Assembly (NCBI GenBank): GCA_019694475.1
Contig: JAIBBX010000005.1
Location: forward strand, 1-64,000
Direction of reading: 5' to 3'
Length of the DNA stretch: 64,000 nt
From: Parachlamydiales bacterium
GTDB taxonomy: Bacteria; Chlamydiota; Chlamydiia; Chlamydiales; SM23-39
The translations under genes were made by a program, and so were the position numbers. A model generated the notes under the pieces. It ran no database searches. It was not told where the DNA came from and saw only the letters and a program-made list of their open reading frames with translations. Shown piece by piece: positions 1 to 8,993 of the stretch (within the stretch, counting starts at the first letter, position 1; each line of letters begins with the position of its first letter).

Positions 1-305
1 AGAAGAAATAAGAGGAATCTGAAGTGAGAAATTTTACCACAGAGATAGATACCACAGAGAAGAAATAAGAGGAATCTGAAGTGAGAAATTTTACCACAGA
101 GATAGATACCACAGAGAAGAAATAAGAGGAATCTGAAGTGAGAAATTTTACCACAGAGATAGATACCACAGAGAAGAAATAAGAAGAATCTGAATTGAGA
201 AATTTTACCACAGAGATAGATACCACAGAGAAGAAATAAGAAGAATCTGAAGTGAGAAATTTTACCACAGAGATAGATACCACAGAGAAGAAATAAGAGG
301 AATCT
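1..305. repeat. 57-bp tandem repeat array with ACCACAGAG core
   Basis: Five complete 57-bp units start at 1, 58, 115, 172 and 229, and a sixth begins at 286 and stops at 305 where the next gene begins. Units differ by a few substitutions. Each contains two ACCACAGAG motifs separated by ATAGAT, and a purine stretch with AGAGG. There are no unique spacers, so it is not a CRISPR. The last unit's AGAGG sits a few bases before the ATG at 306 and can act as its ribosome binding site. The array may continue left of the window. Confidence 0.95.
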
Positions 306-689
306 ATGGTTGCTTCCGAAAAAGTGGATTCTCTAACAAGCTCAATTATCGGTGCCGCCATCGATGTTCATCGAATTTTAGGTCCAGGATTATTGGAATC
401 CGCATACGAAACATGTTTTCTGTATGAACTTCAGATGAGAAATTTAAGCGTTGAGCAGCAAAAACCTCTGCCAATCTTCTATAAAGATGTAATGATTGAT
501 TGCGGATATCGACTCGATCTGGTTGTCGAAAATGAAGTGATTATAGAAATAAAATCTGTGAATACTATAATGGCCATTCATGAAGCGCAATTGATGACTT
601 ATTTAAAGTTGTCCGAATGTACAACAGGTTTGCTTATCAATTTCAATGTGAAGATGCTGAAAGATGGCATTAAGAGAATGAGGATTTAA
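306..689 (+). CDS. GxxExxY family protein (PD-(D/E)XK nuclease-like)
   Basis: A 127-residue protein that matches the GxxExxY family: G28-L-L-E31-S-A-Y34 follows a helix with AAIDVHRILGPG, and a PD-(D/E)XK-type core follows with D71 and E81-I-K83. The family is predicted nuclease-like, with no settled biological role. It is often found beside ACCACAGAG-type repeats in unrelated bacteria, and here it lies between two such arrays in opposite orientation. The ATG is exactly where the sixth 57-bp unit diverges, and the AGAGG of that unit is the likely ribosome binding site. The last dozen codons are copied twice more downstream as part of a 92-bp tandem repeat. It may be a small mobile or selfish unit; that part is inference. 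Confidence 0.85.
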   Translation: MVASEKVDSLTSSIIGAAIDVHRILGPGLLESAYETCFLYELQMRNLSVEQQKPLPIFYKDVMIDCGYRLDLVVENEVIIEIKSVNTIMAIHEAQLMTYLKLSECTTGLLINFNVKMLKDGIKRMRI

Positions 690-923
690 TTCTTTTCTCT
701 GTGGTTTCTATCTCTGTGGTGAAAAAAAATATACACAGATGATTGATGCTGAAAGATGGCATTAAGAGAATGAGGATTTAATTCTTTTCTCTGTGGTTTC
801 TATCTCTGTGGTAAAAAAAAATATACACAGATGATTGATGCTGAAAGATGGCATTAAGAGAATGAGGATTTAATTCTTTTCTCTGTGGTTTCTATCTCTG
901 TGGTAAAAAAATATACACAGATG
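653..923. repeat. 92-bp tandem repeat carrying the 3' end of the GxxExxY gene
   Basis: Three copies start at 653, 745 and 837; the third is slightly shorter (about 87 bp). Each holds the last codons and stop of the GxxExxY gene, then two CTCTGTGGT motifs, then an A-run and ATACACAGATG. CTCTGTGGT is the reverse complement of the ACCACAGAG core of the upstream array, so the gene is bracketed by inverted cores. Copies 2 and 3 lie outside the gene and look like tandem duplications of the gene end plus flank. Nothing else is seen between 690 and 939. Confidence 0.95.
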
Positions 924-939
924 TTTAATGATATAGATT

Positions 940-1800
940 ATGGAAAAAGCTCATCGCAGTTTTAAGGCAGGTGTTTTGTATATCCTTGCCGCATGGCTTT
1001 TATTTACCCTCATGACGATTTTCGCACGTTTTGCAAGTCGAACGATTCCCCTTGTTTCCATCCTTTTTTTACAAAATTTAATCGGTCTGGTGACTTTGAT
1101 TCCTTGGATCAAGAAACATGGCTGGGATTTGATGCGGACCAAGCGGTTTGGCCTGCTCCTATTTCGTTCCCTTGCGAGCATCAGCGCAATCGGCCTTAGT
1201 TTTCTTGCCGTGCAAAAAACATCGCTTGTCGACACAATGCTTTTGAATAATGCATCGCCTCTCTGGATCCCTTTTGTAGTCTTCTTTTGGTTAAGAAATC
1301 CAATCAATCACTCCTTATGGCCCGGATTATGCGCTGGCTTTATCGGCATCGTTATGATTCTCAATCCAGGGAAAGAGTTTTTGCAAGCGGGCGCTCTATT
1401 TGCTCTGGCTGCAGGGATTCTGCAAAGCATCAACATGGTTTCTATCAGAGTGCTTTCTCATACAGAGCGCAACCACACAGTTATGTTCTATTATTTTCTG
1501 ATTTGCACAATCGTCACTCTTCCTTTCGCAGCTTATGAGTGGGTCCAGCCCAATTTCATAGAGTGGAGCGAGATCATTGCGATCGGCCTTTGTCTTGCAT
1601 TAGGCCAGTGGGCCTTTGTTCGCGCCTTTCATCATGCAAAAGCGTCTGATTTAGGTCCTTTTTGCTATTCGGCGGTCGTCTATTCCGTTCTCATAGATTG
1701 GGCACTCTATCAGCAGATGCCAACCTTGCTGGCTTGGATCGGCATAGCCCTTGTTTGCGCAGGGGGAATTTGGGCCATTCGCTTTAGCAGTTCTTCATAA
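940..1800 (+). CDS. EamA/DMT-family transporter
   Basis: A 286-residue integral membrane protein with about ten hydrophobic segments in two halves, typical of EamA (DUF6) drug/metabolite exporters such as RhaT/YdcZ relatives. The first half begins with a helix in residues 10-30 and the second half near residue 150. It probably exports or exchanges a small metabolite at the inner membrane; the substrate cannot be read from sequence. It sits upstream of murD in the same direction with a 44-bp gap, so it could be co-transcribed with the peptidoglycan operon. In other chlamydiae murF and mraY occupy this position. No clear Shine-Dalgarno precedes the ATG. Confidence 0.8.
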   Translation: MEKAHRSFKAGVLYILAAWLLFTLMTIFARFASRTIPLVSILFLQNLIGLVTLIPWIKKHGWDLMRTKRFGLLLFRSLASISAIGLSFLAVQKTSLVDTMLLNNASPLWIPFVVFFWLRNPINHSLWPGLCAGFIGIVMILNPGKEFLQAGALFALAAGILQSINMVSIRVLSHTERNHTVMFYYFLICTIVTLPFAAYEWVQPNFIEWSEIIAIGLCLALGQWAFVRAFHHAKASDLGPFCYSAVVYSVLIDWALYQQMPTLLAWIGIALVCAGGIWAIRFSSSS

Positions 1801-1844
1801 GTTGCAATAAACGATAGAAAAAGATAAAAAATATCCACGGAATT

Positions 1845-3053
1845 ATGATGAAAATTCTTGTGATTGGATATGGAGTGAGCGGCAAAGCGGCCGCTAACTT
1901 TTTGCGCAAAAAAGGACACGAGGTGATCGCCGTCGATAAAAAAGGGGGCGAGGGGGTGCTACCTGATAGCGCAGATCTTTCTCTTGATGGTTTTGGCCAA
2001 GTCATTTTATCTCCGGGCGTTCCGCAAACTCACCCTCTTGTAATCAAAGCCAAAGCGATGGGAATCGAAGTCATTGGAGAAATCGAGCTCGGGTGCAGAC
2101 ATTTAAAAAACCGCTGCTTCGGCATCACCGGTTCCAATGGCAAAACAACAACCGTCACTCTCACTGCGCACATTCTCAACTGCGCAGGGAAAAAGGCGAG
2201 GGCGCTCGGAAATGTCGGCGACAGCGTTTGCAGCTATCTTTTAAATGCAGATCCAAATGAAATACTCATTCTTGAATTAAGCTCATTTCAATTGGAAACG
2301 TTGGAGGCCAAAATTCTCGAGGCGGCAATTGTTCTCAATATCACTCCCAATCATCTCGACAGGCATCGCGATATGCAAGAATATGTAGAGGCGAAAGCGC
2401 GTATTCAAAATTGCACCAAGCAAGAAACATATGTCTCTTCTCAAATCTTGCAGGAATATGGAAAGTATTTTTCAAATGCTCAATGTTTCGAAAAAGATCT
2501 TGCGCTGATCAATGATGTGAGTTATATCCAGTTGGAGATGCCGTCTAAACAAAATGTAAGTGCAGCCTATCTTCTGTGCAAACGTTGCGGAGTGACTGAC
2601 GCAGAATTTTTGCGCGGTCTATCTACCTATAAAAAGCCATCGCATCGAATCGAATGGGTGGCGGAAATCGATGGAGTTTCGTATTATAATGACAGCAAAT
2701 CGTCGAACATCCACTCAGTCATGCACGCTATAGGGCGGATGGAAGGCGATATCGTCCTGATTATCGGAGGCGTTCATAAAGGATCTTCCTATAAAGCATG
2801 GATCGAACCTTTTCGGGGAAAAGTGCGCCAGATCATTGCCTATGGAAAAGCAGCCCCGATCATGGAATACGAATTGGCTCCCTACTTTCCCTTTGTTGGA
2901 GTAGATAGATTTGCAGATGCTGTAAAGCTCGCAAAACAAATGGCAAAAAAACAAGAGACAGTCCTCCTTTCGCCAGGCTGCTCCAGCTATGATCAGTTCG
3001 AAAATTACGAGCAAAGAGGCGATGAATTTAAGCGTCTTGTGAGGGAATTATGA
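1845..3053 (+). CDS. murD: UDP-N-acetylmuramoylalanine--D-glutamate ligase MurD
   Basis: A 402-residue Mur ligase that adds D-glutamate to UDP-MurNAc-L-Ala in the cytoplasm. The N-terminal nucleotide-binding fold starts VIGYGVSGKAAANFL, the ATP loop is G96-S-N-G-K100-T-T, and the C-terminal domain has NDSKSSNIHS and LSPGCSSYDQF, both typical of MurD. It is slightly short compared with the usual 430-450 residues, as in other chlamydiae. Its TGA overlaps the ATG of the next gene (ATGA), which indicates an operon with the LysM gene, ftsW, murG and murC/ddl. Chlamydiae make little or modified peptidoglycan used at division, so this operon serves septation. Confidence 0.96.
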   Translation: MMKILVIGYGVSGKAAANFLRKKGHEVIAVDKKGGEGVLPDSADLSLDGFGQVILSPGVPQTHPLVIKAKAMGIEVIGEIELGCRHLKNRCFGITGSNGKTTTVTLTAHILNCAGKKARALGNVGDSVCSYLLNADPNEILILELSSFQLETLEAKILEAAIVLNITPNHLDRHRDMQEYVEAKARIQNCTKQETYVSSQILQEYGKYFSNAQCFEKDLALINDVSYIQLEMPSKQNVSAAYLLCKRCGVTDAEFLRGLSTYKKPSHRIEWVAEIDGVSYYNDSKSSNIHSVMHAIGRMEGDIVLIIGGVHKGSSYKAWIEPFRGKVRQIIAYGKAAPIMEYELAPYFPFVGVDRFADAVKLAKQMAKKQETVLLSPGCSSYDQFENYEQRGDEFKRLVREL

Positions 3054-3742
3054 ATCGGAAAAATACCATTTTGATCGCGGTAGTGGTCAATGCAGGTCTT
3101 TTAGCAGTGCTCCTTGTCGCAGCTTTAACCATGCAAGAAGAATTGCCGCAAAAAATTGAAATCGCAAAAGAAGAACCCATCGAATTGCAACTGCCGAAAT
3201 TCGAGACTCCAGTCTATCAGGAAATCGCTTCTTTATCATTGCCGGAAGCCCCAAAACCTCTTGAAGAACCTGTCTTGGTCCATCAGCTACCGCCAATCGA
3301 AACTCCCATTGCGCCAGCTCCTGTTGTTGCTGCGCCTCAGCCAGCGCCGATTCCTGCGCCTCAGCCCGTAGTTGCTGCGCCGCCCGCTTTGCCGCCTATC
3401 CCAATCAATGAAGTGGTGGTCAAGAAAGGGGATAGTTTGGAGAAAATCGCAAAAGTCAATCACACAACTGTTGACGCAATCATCAAGATGAATCATTTGC
3501 CCAGCACGTTTTTGAAGGTGGGGCAAGTTCTCAAAATTCCAACTGAAAAACCAGTTGCTAAAGTGAGCGAAAAGAAAGCTGTCGAGGCGAACCCCGAATA
3601 CTACACGATGAAAGTGGGAGAAAACCCTTGGGCTATCGCGCAGCGCCATCACATGAAGCTCGAAGAGCTGCTAAAACTCAACGGACTCAATGAGGAAAAA
3701 GCGCGGAAGTTGAAACCAGGCGATCGTTTGCGGATAAAATAA
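3050..3742 (+). CDS. membrane-anchored LysM-repeat protein (chlamydial NlpD-like)
   Basis: A 230-residue protein with one N-terminal membrane helix (residues about 7-27), a proline/alanine-rich linker (70-118) and two LysM domains at about 122-164 and 184-229. LysM binds N-acetylglucosamine-containing glycans, so the protein should sit in the periplasm holding or sensing peptidoglycan. It occupies the position of the gene called nlpD in Chlamydia (CT759, from memory). No M23 peptidase domain follows the LysM repeats, so it is a binder and not a hydrolase. It overlaps murD by four bases and ends one base before ftsW. Confidence 0.88.
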   Translation: MNRKNTILIAVVVNAGLLAVLLVAALTMQEELPQKIEIAKEEPIELQLPKFETPVYQEIASLSLPEAPKPLEEPVLVHQLPPIETPIAPAPVVAAPQPAPIPAPQPVVAAPPALPPIPINEVVVKKGDSLEKIAKVNHTTVDAIIKMNHLPSTFLKVGQVLKIPTEKPVAKVSEKKAVEANPEYYTMKVGENPWAIAQRHHMKLEELLKLNGLNEEKARKLKPGDRLRIK

Positions 3743-3743
3743 C

Positions 3744-4847
3744 ATGACTCGCGCTGCGGTTTTGCTCATCATCACAGCCCAGCTTCTCTTCTCAATAGGT
3801 CTCCTCATGATCTTCAACACGACAGCGGCCGAAATCATCGACCGCTCGTTAGACGTGAGCACTCACACAGCATTGCTGAAGCAAATCGGCTACAGTTTAG
3901 TCGGAATCGTCGGAGGATTGATTGTCTACCGATTCGGCTATGAAAATCTGATCCGCTACAGCTATCCACTTCTGATTTTTGCTAGCCTGCTTCTCGTTTT
4001 AGTTTTTATTCCAGGGATCGGAATGAAAATCAACGGAGCCCGCAGATGGCTAGGATTTGCCGGGTTTCCCATCGGGCAGCCTTCCGAAGGGGTCAAGGTG
4101 CTCCTTCCAGCCGCCTTCATTTACTGGTTTTCTAAACAAAATAAGCCGATCGATTTTAAACCCTTTTTGAAAATGCTCATCATCTTTGCCATCCCTCTTG
4201 CTCTCATCTTATTCGAGCCAGATAATGGCACAGCATTCATCATTTGCCTTCTGTTTATCGTTCTTTTTTTTCTCGCGCGCATCCGCCTTTTGTATTGGGC
4301 TGTGCCGCTTTTTTGCCTCGTTCTTCTTGGTGCTGCTGCTGCATCGCAAATGCCTCACGTGCATAGCCGACTCGAGGTCTATCTGCATCCCGAACTAGAT
4401 CTCAGAGGGAAAGGGCACCAACCCCATCAAGCCAAAATTGCTGCTGGATCTGGGAAACTTTTTGGTAGAGGCATCGGCGAAAGTTTGCAAAAACTCAATT
4501 ACTTGCCTGAGGCGAGAAGCGATTACATTGCGGCCATTTACGCGGAAGAAACCGGTTTTTTGGGAATCATTGCACTGATCGCCCTTTACATCGGAATGGC
4601 ATCGGCTGGATTCATCATTGCGATCCGCGCTAAAGAATGCGAAGCATTTATGTTCGCGGCGATTCTCACTTTTTTAATCTCTATCCAGGCCTTTCTCAAT
4701 TTAGGGATTGTTTCAGGGCTTTTGCCTAGCAAGGGGATGACTCTCCCTTTCTTTTCTCAGGGAGGAAGTTCGCTGATGGTCAATGTGATTTGCCTATTTA
4801 TCTTACTCGATATTTCTAGAAAAGAGGCGTTATGCTCAAAGTGTTGA
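3744..4847 (+). CDS. ftsW: SEDS-family peptidoglycan glycosyltransferase FtsW
   Basis: A 367-residue protein with about ten membrane helices, characteristic of SEDS proteins (FtsW/RodA), which polymerise lipid II with a partner class B PBP. Recognisable blocks are NGARRWLGF near residue 93, GQPSE just after it, and a C-terminal region with GLLPSKGMTLPFFSQGGSS, the family signature. The position between the LysM gene and murG is the standard dcw place for ftsW. Its 3' end overlaps murG by 16 bases, so translation is probably coupled. Confidence 0.95.
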   Translation: MTRAAVLLIITAQLLFSIGLLMIFNTTAAEIIDRSLDVSTHTALLKQIGYSLVGIVGGLIVYRFGYENLIRYSYPLLIFASLLLVLVFIPGIGMKINGARRWLGFAGFPIGQPSEGVKVLLPAAFIYWFSKQNKPIDFKPFLKMLIIFAIPLALILFEPDNGTAFIICLLFIVLFFLARIRLLYWAVPLFCLVLLGAAAASQMPHVHSRLEVYLHPELDLRGKGHQPHQAKIAAGSGKLFGRGIGESLQKLNYLPEARSDYIAAIYAEETGFLGIIALIALYIGMASAGFIIAIRAKECEAFMFAAILTFLISIQAFLNLGIVSGLLPSKGMTLPFFSQGGSSLMVNVICLFILLDISRKEALCSKC

Positions 4848-5806
4848 TTGCCACTGGCGGAACCGGCGGTCATCTTTTTCCTTCCCAGCAGCTAGCTGAA
4901 CAGCTAGCCGACTGCAAAGTGGTTTTTGCAGGCCATAAGCTCAAGACTTCCCCGTTTTTCCATAGGAAAGTACCTTATCATGAGATCGCTTCGGCATCTT
5001 CGAAAAAAAAGGTATGGCCTCTTTTTAAAGGACTGCTTCAAAGTTTGAAGCTGGTCTTCAGTTTTTCCCCCGACGTTGTGGTCGGTTTCGGCAGTTTTCA
5101 CAGTTTTCCCGTGCTTTTGGCGGCCGTTCTCTTGAGAAAAAAAATCGTTCTTTTCGAGCCGAATTACACGCTTGGAAAAGTGAACCGCTTTTTTGCTCCA
5201 TTTGCAAAAAAAGTGGCTTTTCAATTTCCCATACGGCACGAAAAGGCAACTTATGTGCCTCTTTTGCCTTGGAAAAAACTGGAAACGAAAAAACTAGAAA
5301 AGGATCCCAAAAGAAAAACCATTTTGGTTTTTGGAGGCTCTCAAGGAGCTGCATTCATCAATAAGGCGTTTTGCGAGGCGGCCAAATTGCTTACATTTCC
5401 ATTTCAAGTGATTCACTTGACGGGAAAAGAGGATCCGGAGGTACACTATTCAGTTCCAGCATTGGTCAAGCCATTTGAGGAAGATATGCCCTCGCTTTAT
5501 GCGCGCACTGATTTCGCTGTATGCAGATGCGGAGCCGGGACGACGGCGGAGCTGATCCGGTACAATATTCCCGCGGTCCTCATTCCGTATCCTTATGCGC
5601 ATGATCATCAAAGGAAAAATGGAGAGTTTTTGAAGAAAGGCGTGAGGCTTCTCGATCAAAAAGAGGCGACACCTGAAAGGCTAGCCAAAGAGATCGAAGA
5701 GCTGCATGCTAATTTGGGGCAGCACAAAGCGGCGCTGGAAGAGATCTTTTTCCCAAAAACAGTTGAATTTGGAGATGTTGTTCGATCGATCGGAGGAGGA
5801 AAATGA
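4832..5806 (+). CDS. murG: UDP-GlcNAc transferase MurG
   Basis: A 324-residue GT28 glycosyltransferase that adds GlcNAc to lipid I to make lipid II on the inner face of the membrane. The N-terminus has the glycine-rich GGTGGHLFPS loop, and the C-terminal half has FGGSQGA, RCGAGTTAEL and PYPYAHDHQRKN, the donor-binding elements of the family. It is shorter than E. coli MurG (355) but complete. The ATG at 4832 has AGAGG upstream and lies inside the end of ftsW. The stop overlaps murC/ddl as ATGA. Confidence 0.95.
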   Translation: MLKVLIATGGTGGHLFPSQQLAEQLADCKVVFAGHKLKTSPFFHRKVPYHEIASASSKKKVWPLFKGLLQSLKLVFSFSPDVVVGFGSFHSFPVLLAAVLLRKKIVLFEPNYTLGKVNRFFAPFAKKVAFQFPIRHEKATYVPLLPWKKLETKKLEKDPKRKTILVFGGSQGAAFINKAFCEAAKLLTFPFQVIHLTGKEDPEVHYSVPALVKPFEEDMPSLYARTDFAVCRCGAGTTAELIRYNIPAVLIPYPYAHDHQRKNGEFLKKGVRLLDQKEATPERLAKEIEELHANLGQHKAALEEIFFPKTVEFGDVVRSIGGGK

Positions 5807-8127
5807 CTTATCATTTTATTGGACTTGGCGGAATTGGGATGAGCGCTTTAGCCCGCATTCTTTTGCAAAGAGGCAGCGCAGTCAAAGGAAGCGATATTAA
5901 ATCGAGCCGGATCTTGCAGGAGCTTGAGAAAGAGGGAGCAAAAGTTCAAATCGGACATAGTGCTGAGGCCATCGTTGGAACAGAGACGATCGTATATAGC
6001 ACAGACATCAAAGAAGACAATGTCGAATGGCTCTCAGCCAAAGAAAAAAATCTGCCGATGATGCACCGCTCCGATCTTTTGGATGCGCTGATGAAGGGGA
6101 AAAAGAATTTGCTTGTCACCGGCACGCATGGAAAAACCACAACGACAGCGCTTCTTGCCGCAGTCTTGATGGAAGCAGGTTTAGACCCATCCTTTGTTGT
6201 TGGAGGGCTTGTTCGGTCGCTCAATACGAATGGAAAAGCGGGAAAAGGGGAGTATTTTGTCGCAGAAGCCGATGAAAGCGATGGATCGTTTTTAAAAACT
6301 CCTGCCCATGCAGCTATTTTGACCAATCTCGACGACGACCATCTCGATTATTGGGGATCATCCCGCGTTCTTGATCTCGCATTCCAGCAGTTCATTGCGC
6401 AAACAGAAAACCTCTTTTGGTGCTGCGACGATCCGCGCCTTTGTACATTGAAAACCAAAGGAACTTCCTACGGTTTTTCAGAAAAGGCCGATTTGCGCAT
6501 CACTAACTTCCGCCAGTCCAAAAATGGGATCATCTTCAATCTCAATCAGACGAAAGATATTGAACTATCTCTTTTTGGCAAACATAATGCGCTCAATGGC
6601 GCAGCCGTTTTTGGTTTGGCTTGCAGTTTAAATATTCCAGAATCTGCCATCCGCAAGGCTTTCCGCGAATTTTTAGGAACTGCCCGGCGCCTTGAATGGA
6701 AAGGGGAGAAGCACAAGGTTGTCGTATACGATGACTATGGCCATCATCCAAATGAAATTCGCGCGACCATCAAAGCTCTGCGCGATCATGTGCGCGAAAG
6801 GAGGCTTGTCGTTGTATTCCAGCCTCACCGCTATACGCGCGTGCGCGATCTTTTTGAGGATTTCACAAACTGCTTTAAAGATGCAGATGAAGTGATGATG
6901 ACCGATATTTATAGCGCTGGCGAACAGCCGATCCCCGGTATTACGAGCGCTACTTTGTATGCGAAAATGCGGGAAAAACTCGGAACAAAAGTCCATTTTT
7001 TCCCTCGCACGCACCTTGAATCTGGAGTCGCAAGCTTTCTAAAACCTCTCGATGTAGTTCTGACAATCGGAGCGGGAGATATTACGCAGGCGGGAGAGCC
7101 GATTCTCAACCTTTTTGCTGCACGCGCACCGAAACTCTCGGTGGCAGTTTTGTGCGGCGGCCAGTCCGCTGAGCATCCGGTTTCTCTTATGTCGGCTAAA
7201 AATATCGTCAAAGCGCTCGATCCTTCTGTTTATGATCTCAAACTCTTTGGAATCACGAAAGAGGGGGAGTGGAGGAAAGGATTTGAGCTCGACGCTCCTT
7301 TAGCTGGGCCTAAAATTACATCGGAAATCATCTCGGAGCTCATGAAATGCGATGTGTGTATTCCCGTATTTCATGGTCCAAGAGGGGAAGATGGGATGAT
7401 CGCAGGTCTTCTCGATGCCCTGCAAATTCCTTACGTCGGCTGCGATTACCGCTCAGGCTCCATTTGCATGCATAAAGGTTGGACGAAGCAAGTGGTCGTC
7501 CATCACAATGTGCCGATCGTTCCATTTTTTACTCAAATGCGCTCAAGCTACAATCCTCAAGAGCTGATCAAAAAGATCGAAGAGAATTTTGTCTATCCGG
7601 TCTGGATTAAGCCGGTGCACCTAGGCTCTAGCATCGGAGTGACTCGCGCAGCCAATTCGGAAGAAGCCATTCGCTCGGCTGAATTTGCCTTTGGCTACGA
7701 CGATGAGATCATTGTGGAAAAAGAGGTTGTGGGGCGGCAGATAGAGTTTTCAGTACTGGGCAATGAACGGGTTCAAATCGCTTTGCCTGGCGAGATTGTC
7801 AATCACGGCGATTTTGTGGCGTATGACAAGAAATATGGGTCTGGCGCGATGGAGATCCGGGTGCCGGCGGCTATTACTGAAAATGAAAAAGAGATTGGAT
7901 ATGAGCTTGCTGAAAGAGTCTATCGAGCATGCGGATGCAAAGGTCTTGCGAGGGTCGATTTTTTCCTCGATACCCAAGGATATTTTTGGTTCAACGAGAT
8001 CAATCCATTTCCTGGGTGCACTGATACCAGCGCTTTCCCGAAAAGCTGGACGGTGAGCGGTATGGCTATGCCCCAAGTGGTAGATGAGCTGGTTGCTCTT
8101 GGATTGAACCGGAGTCTAAAACGATGA
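5803..8127 (+). CDS. murC/ddl: MurC-Ddl bifunctional fusion
   Basis: A 774-residue fusion. Residues 1 to about 440 are UDP-N-acetylmuramate--L-alanine ligase (N-terminal FIGLGGIGMSALA, ATP loop G107-T-H-G-K111-T, EADESDGSF, YDDYGHHPNEI). From about 444 the chain is D-alanine--D-alanine ligase (LCGGQSAEHPVS, FHGPRGEDG, KPVHLGSSIGV, FNEINPFPGCT). One polypeptide thus makes UDP-MurNAc-L-Ala and the D-Ala-D-Ala dipeptide. This fusion is a recognised chlamydial trait and is the strongest taxonomic marker in the window. GGAGG precedes the ATG, which overlaps the murG stop by four bases. Confidence 0.97.
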   Translation: MTYHFIGLGGIGMSALARILLQRGSAVKGSDIKSSRILQELEKEGAKVQIGHSAEAIVGTETIVYSTDIKEDNVEWLSAKEKNLPMMHRSDLLDALMKGKKNLLVTGTHGKTTTTALLAAVLMEAGLDPSFVVGGLVRSLNTNGKAGKGEYFVAEADESDGSFLKTPAHAAILTNLDDDHLDYWGSSRVLDLAFQQFIAQTENLFWCCDDPRLCTLKTKGTSYGFSEKADLRITNFRQSKNGIIFNLNQTKDIELSLFGKHNALNGAAVFGLACSLNIPESAIRKAFREFLGTARRLEWKGEKHKVVVYDDYGHHPNEIRATIKALRDHVRERRLVVVFQPHRYTRVRDLFEDFTNCFKDADEVMMTDIYSAGEQPIPGITSATLYAKMREKLGTKVHFFPRTHLESGVASFLKPLDVVLTIGAGDITQAGEPILNLFAARAPKLSVAVLCGGQSAEHPVSLMSAKNIVKALDPSVYDLKLFGITKEGEWRKGFELDAPLAGPKITSEIISELMKCDVCIPVFHGPRGEDGMIAGLLDALQIPYVGCDYRSGSICMHKGWTKQVVVHHNVPIVPFFTQMRSSYNPQELIKKIEENFVYPVWIKPVHLGSSIGVTRAANSEEAIRSAEFAFGYDDEIIVEKEVVGRQIEFSVLGNERVQIALPGEIVNHGDFVAYDKKYGSGAMEIRVPAAITENEKEIGYELAERVYRACGCKGLARVDFFLDTQGYFWFNEINPFPGCTDTSAFPKSWTVSGMAMPQVVDELVALGLNRSLKR

Positions 8128-8993
8128 ATGGCGAATGGACCATGAGGCAGGCGCTCTTTTGTCTCATCGGTTCAACGTGTCTGACTTTAGCATGCAGCCT
8201 AACGGGCATCCATTTTTGGAAAAAACATCGGAAAGAGCGGCTCGAAAGTGCAAAATATCAAATCCGGGCTATCATTCAAACCGGGCCTGAAAAAGAGGCT
8301 CTTAAAACAGTATATTTAGCCGAACTGCTCGGCCTTTCTGCGGATAGGCCCTCGCAGCTTTATGCCCTAAATGTGAAAAAGGCCGAAAACATCCTCAAGC
8401 AATCTCCTCTGATTGCTGATGCGAAAGTGAAACGGATGCCCCCATCAACCCTCTATATCGATTATGAAGTGCGTAAACCAATTGCATGGCTTGCCGACTA
8501 CAAAAATATCGCTGTCGATGCAGAAGGGTATGCCTTTCCCGTGGCTCCTTTTTTATCTCCAAAACGGCTGCCCGAAATCTATCTAGGCCTTTCTTCCCTT
8601 GAAGGATGGAAAATCGACGGTCCGGCTTTTGCCCTCGCCATTGAAATCTTGCAGTTTCTCGAAAAGGCTCCTTGGACCGAAGGGCTGAACATCCAGCGGA
8701 TCGATGTGTCGAATGCGTTTGCTCCGAGCCTCGGGACCCGGGAAGTGGTGCTGATTACAGAAGAAGAGATCACCCTTCGCAAACAGCAAGGGGAAGTGGT
8801 ATGCATTTTCCCCAAAATTCTCCGTCTTGCGCCTAAAGATTACAAGCAGCAGCTTTCCAATTTCTTTAGTTTGCGGCGCACGATGATGGATGATTATAAG
8901 CGCCAACTTGCCTCAGTTCAAAGCGGGGGCCGCTTTGCTCCCAGGATCATTGATCTGCGCATCCCGCAGCTCGCCTTTGTCGAAAAAGGCTAA
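8124..8993 (+). CDS. ftsQ: FtsQ/DivIB-like division protein with POTRA domain
   Basis: A 289-residue bitopic protein: short cytoplasmic tail, one membrane helix at about residues 8-27, then a POTRA-like region (about 60-115: AENILKQSPLIADAKVKRMPPSTL, shown here only in part) and a beta domain. This is the architecture of FtsQ, which links early and late division proteins in the periplasm. Sequence conservation in this family is low, so the call rests on architecture plus position after murC/ddl. The ATG overlaps the previous stop (ATGA); an internal ATG at 8142 is an alternative. Its stop overlaps the converging higA gene by four bases. Confidence 0.8.
   Translation: MNGEWTMRQALFCLIGSTCLTLACSLTGIHFWKKHRKERLESAKYQIRAIIQTGPEKEALKTVYLAELLGLSADRPSQLYALNVKKAENILKQSPLIADAKVKRMPPSTLYIDYEVRKPIAWLADYKNIAVDAEGYAFPVAPFLSPKRLPEIYLGLSSLEGWKIDGPAFALAIEILQFLEKAPWTEGLNIQRIDVSNAFAPSLGTREVVLITEEEITLRKQQGEVVCIFPKILRLAPKDYKQQLSNFFSLRRTMMDDYKRQLASVQSGGRFAPRIIDLRIPQLAFVEKG

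Noticed and set aside
1..305. Regular repeats resembling a CRISPR array
   Set aside because: The 57-bp units are contiguous, with no unique spacers and no cas genes nearby; it is a plain tandem repeat.
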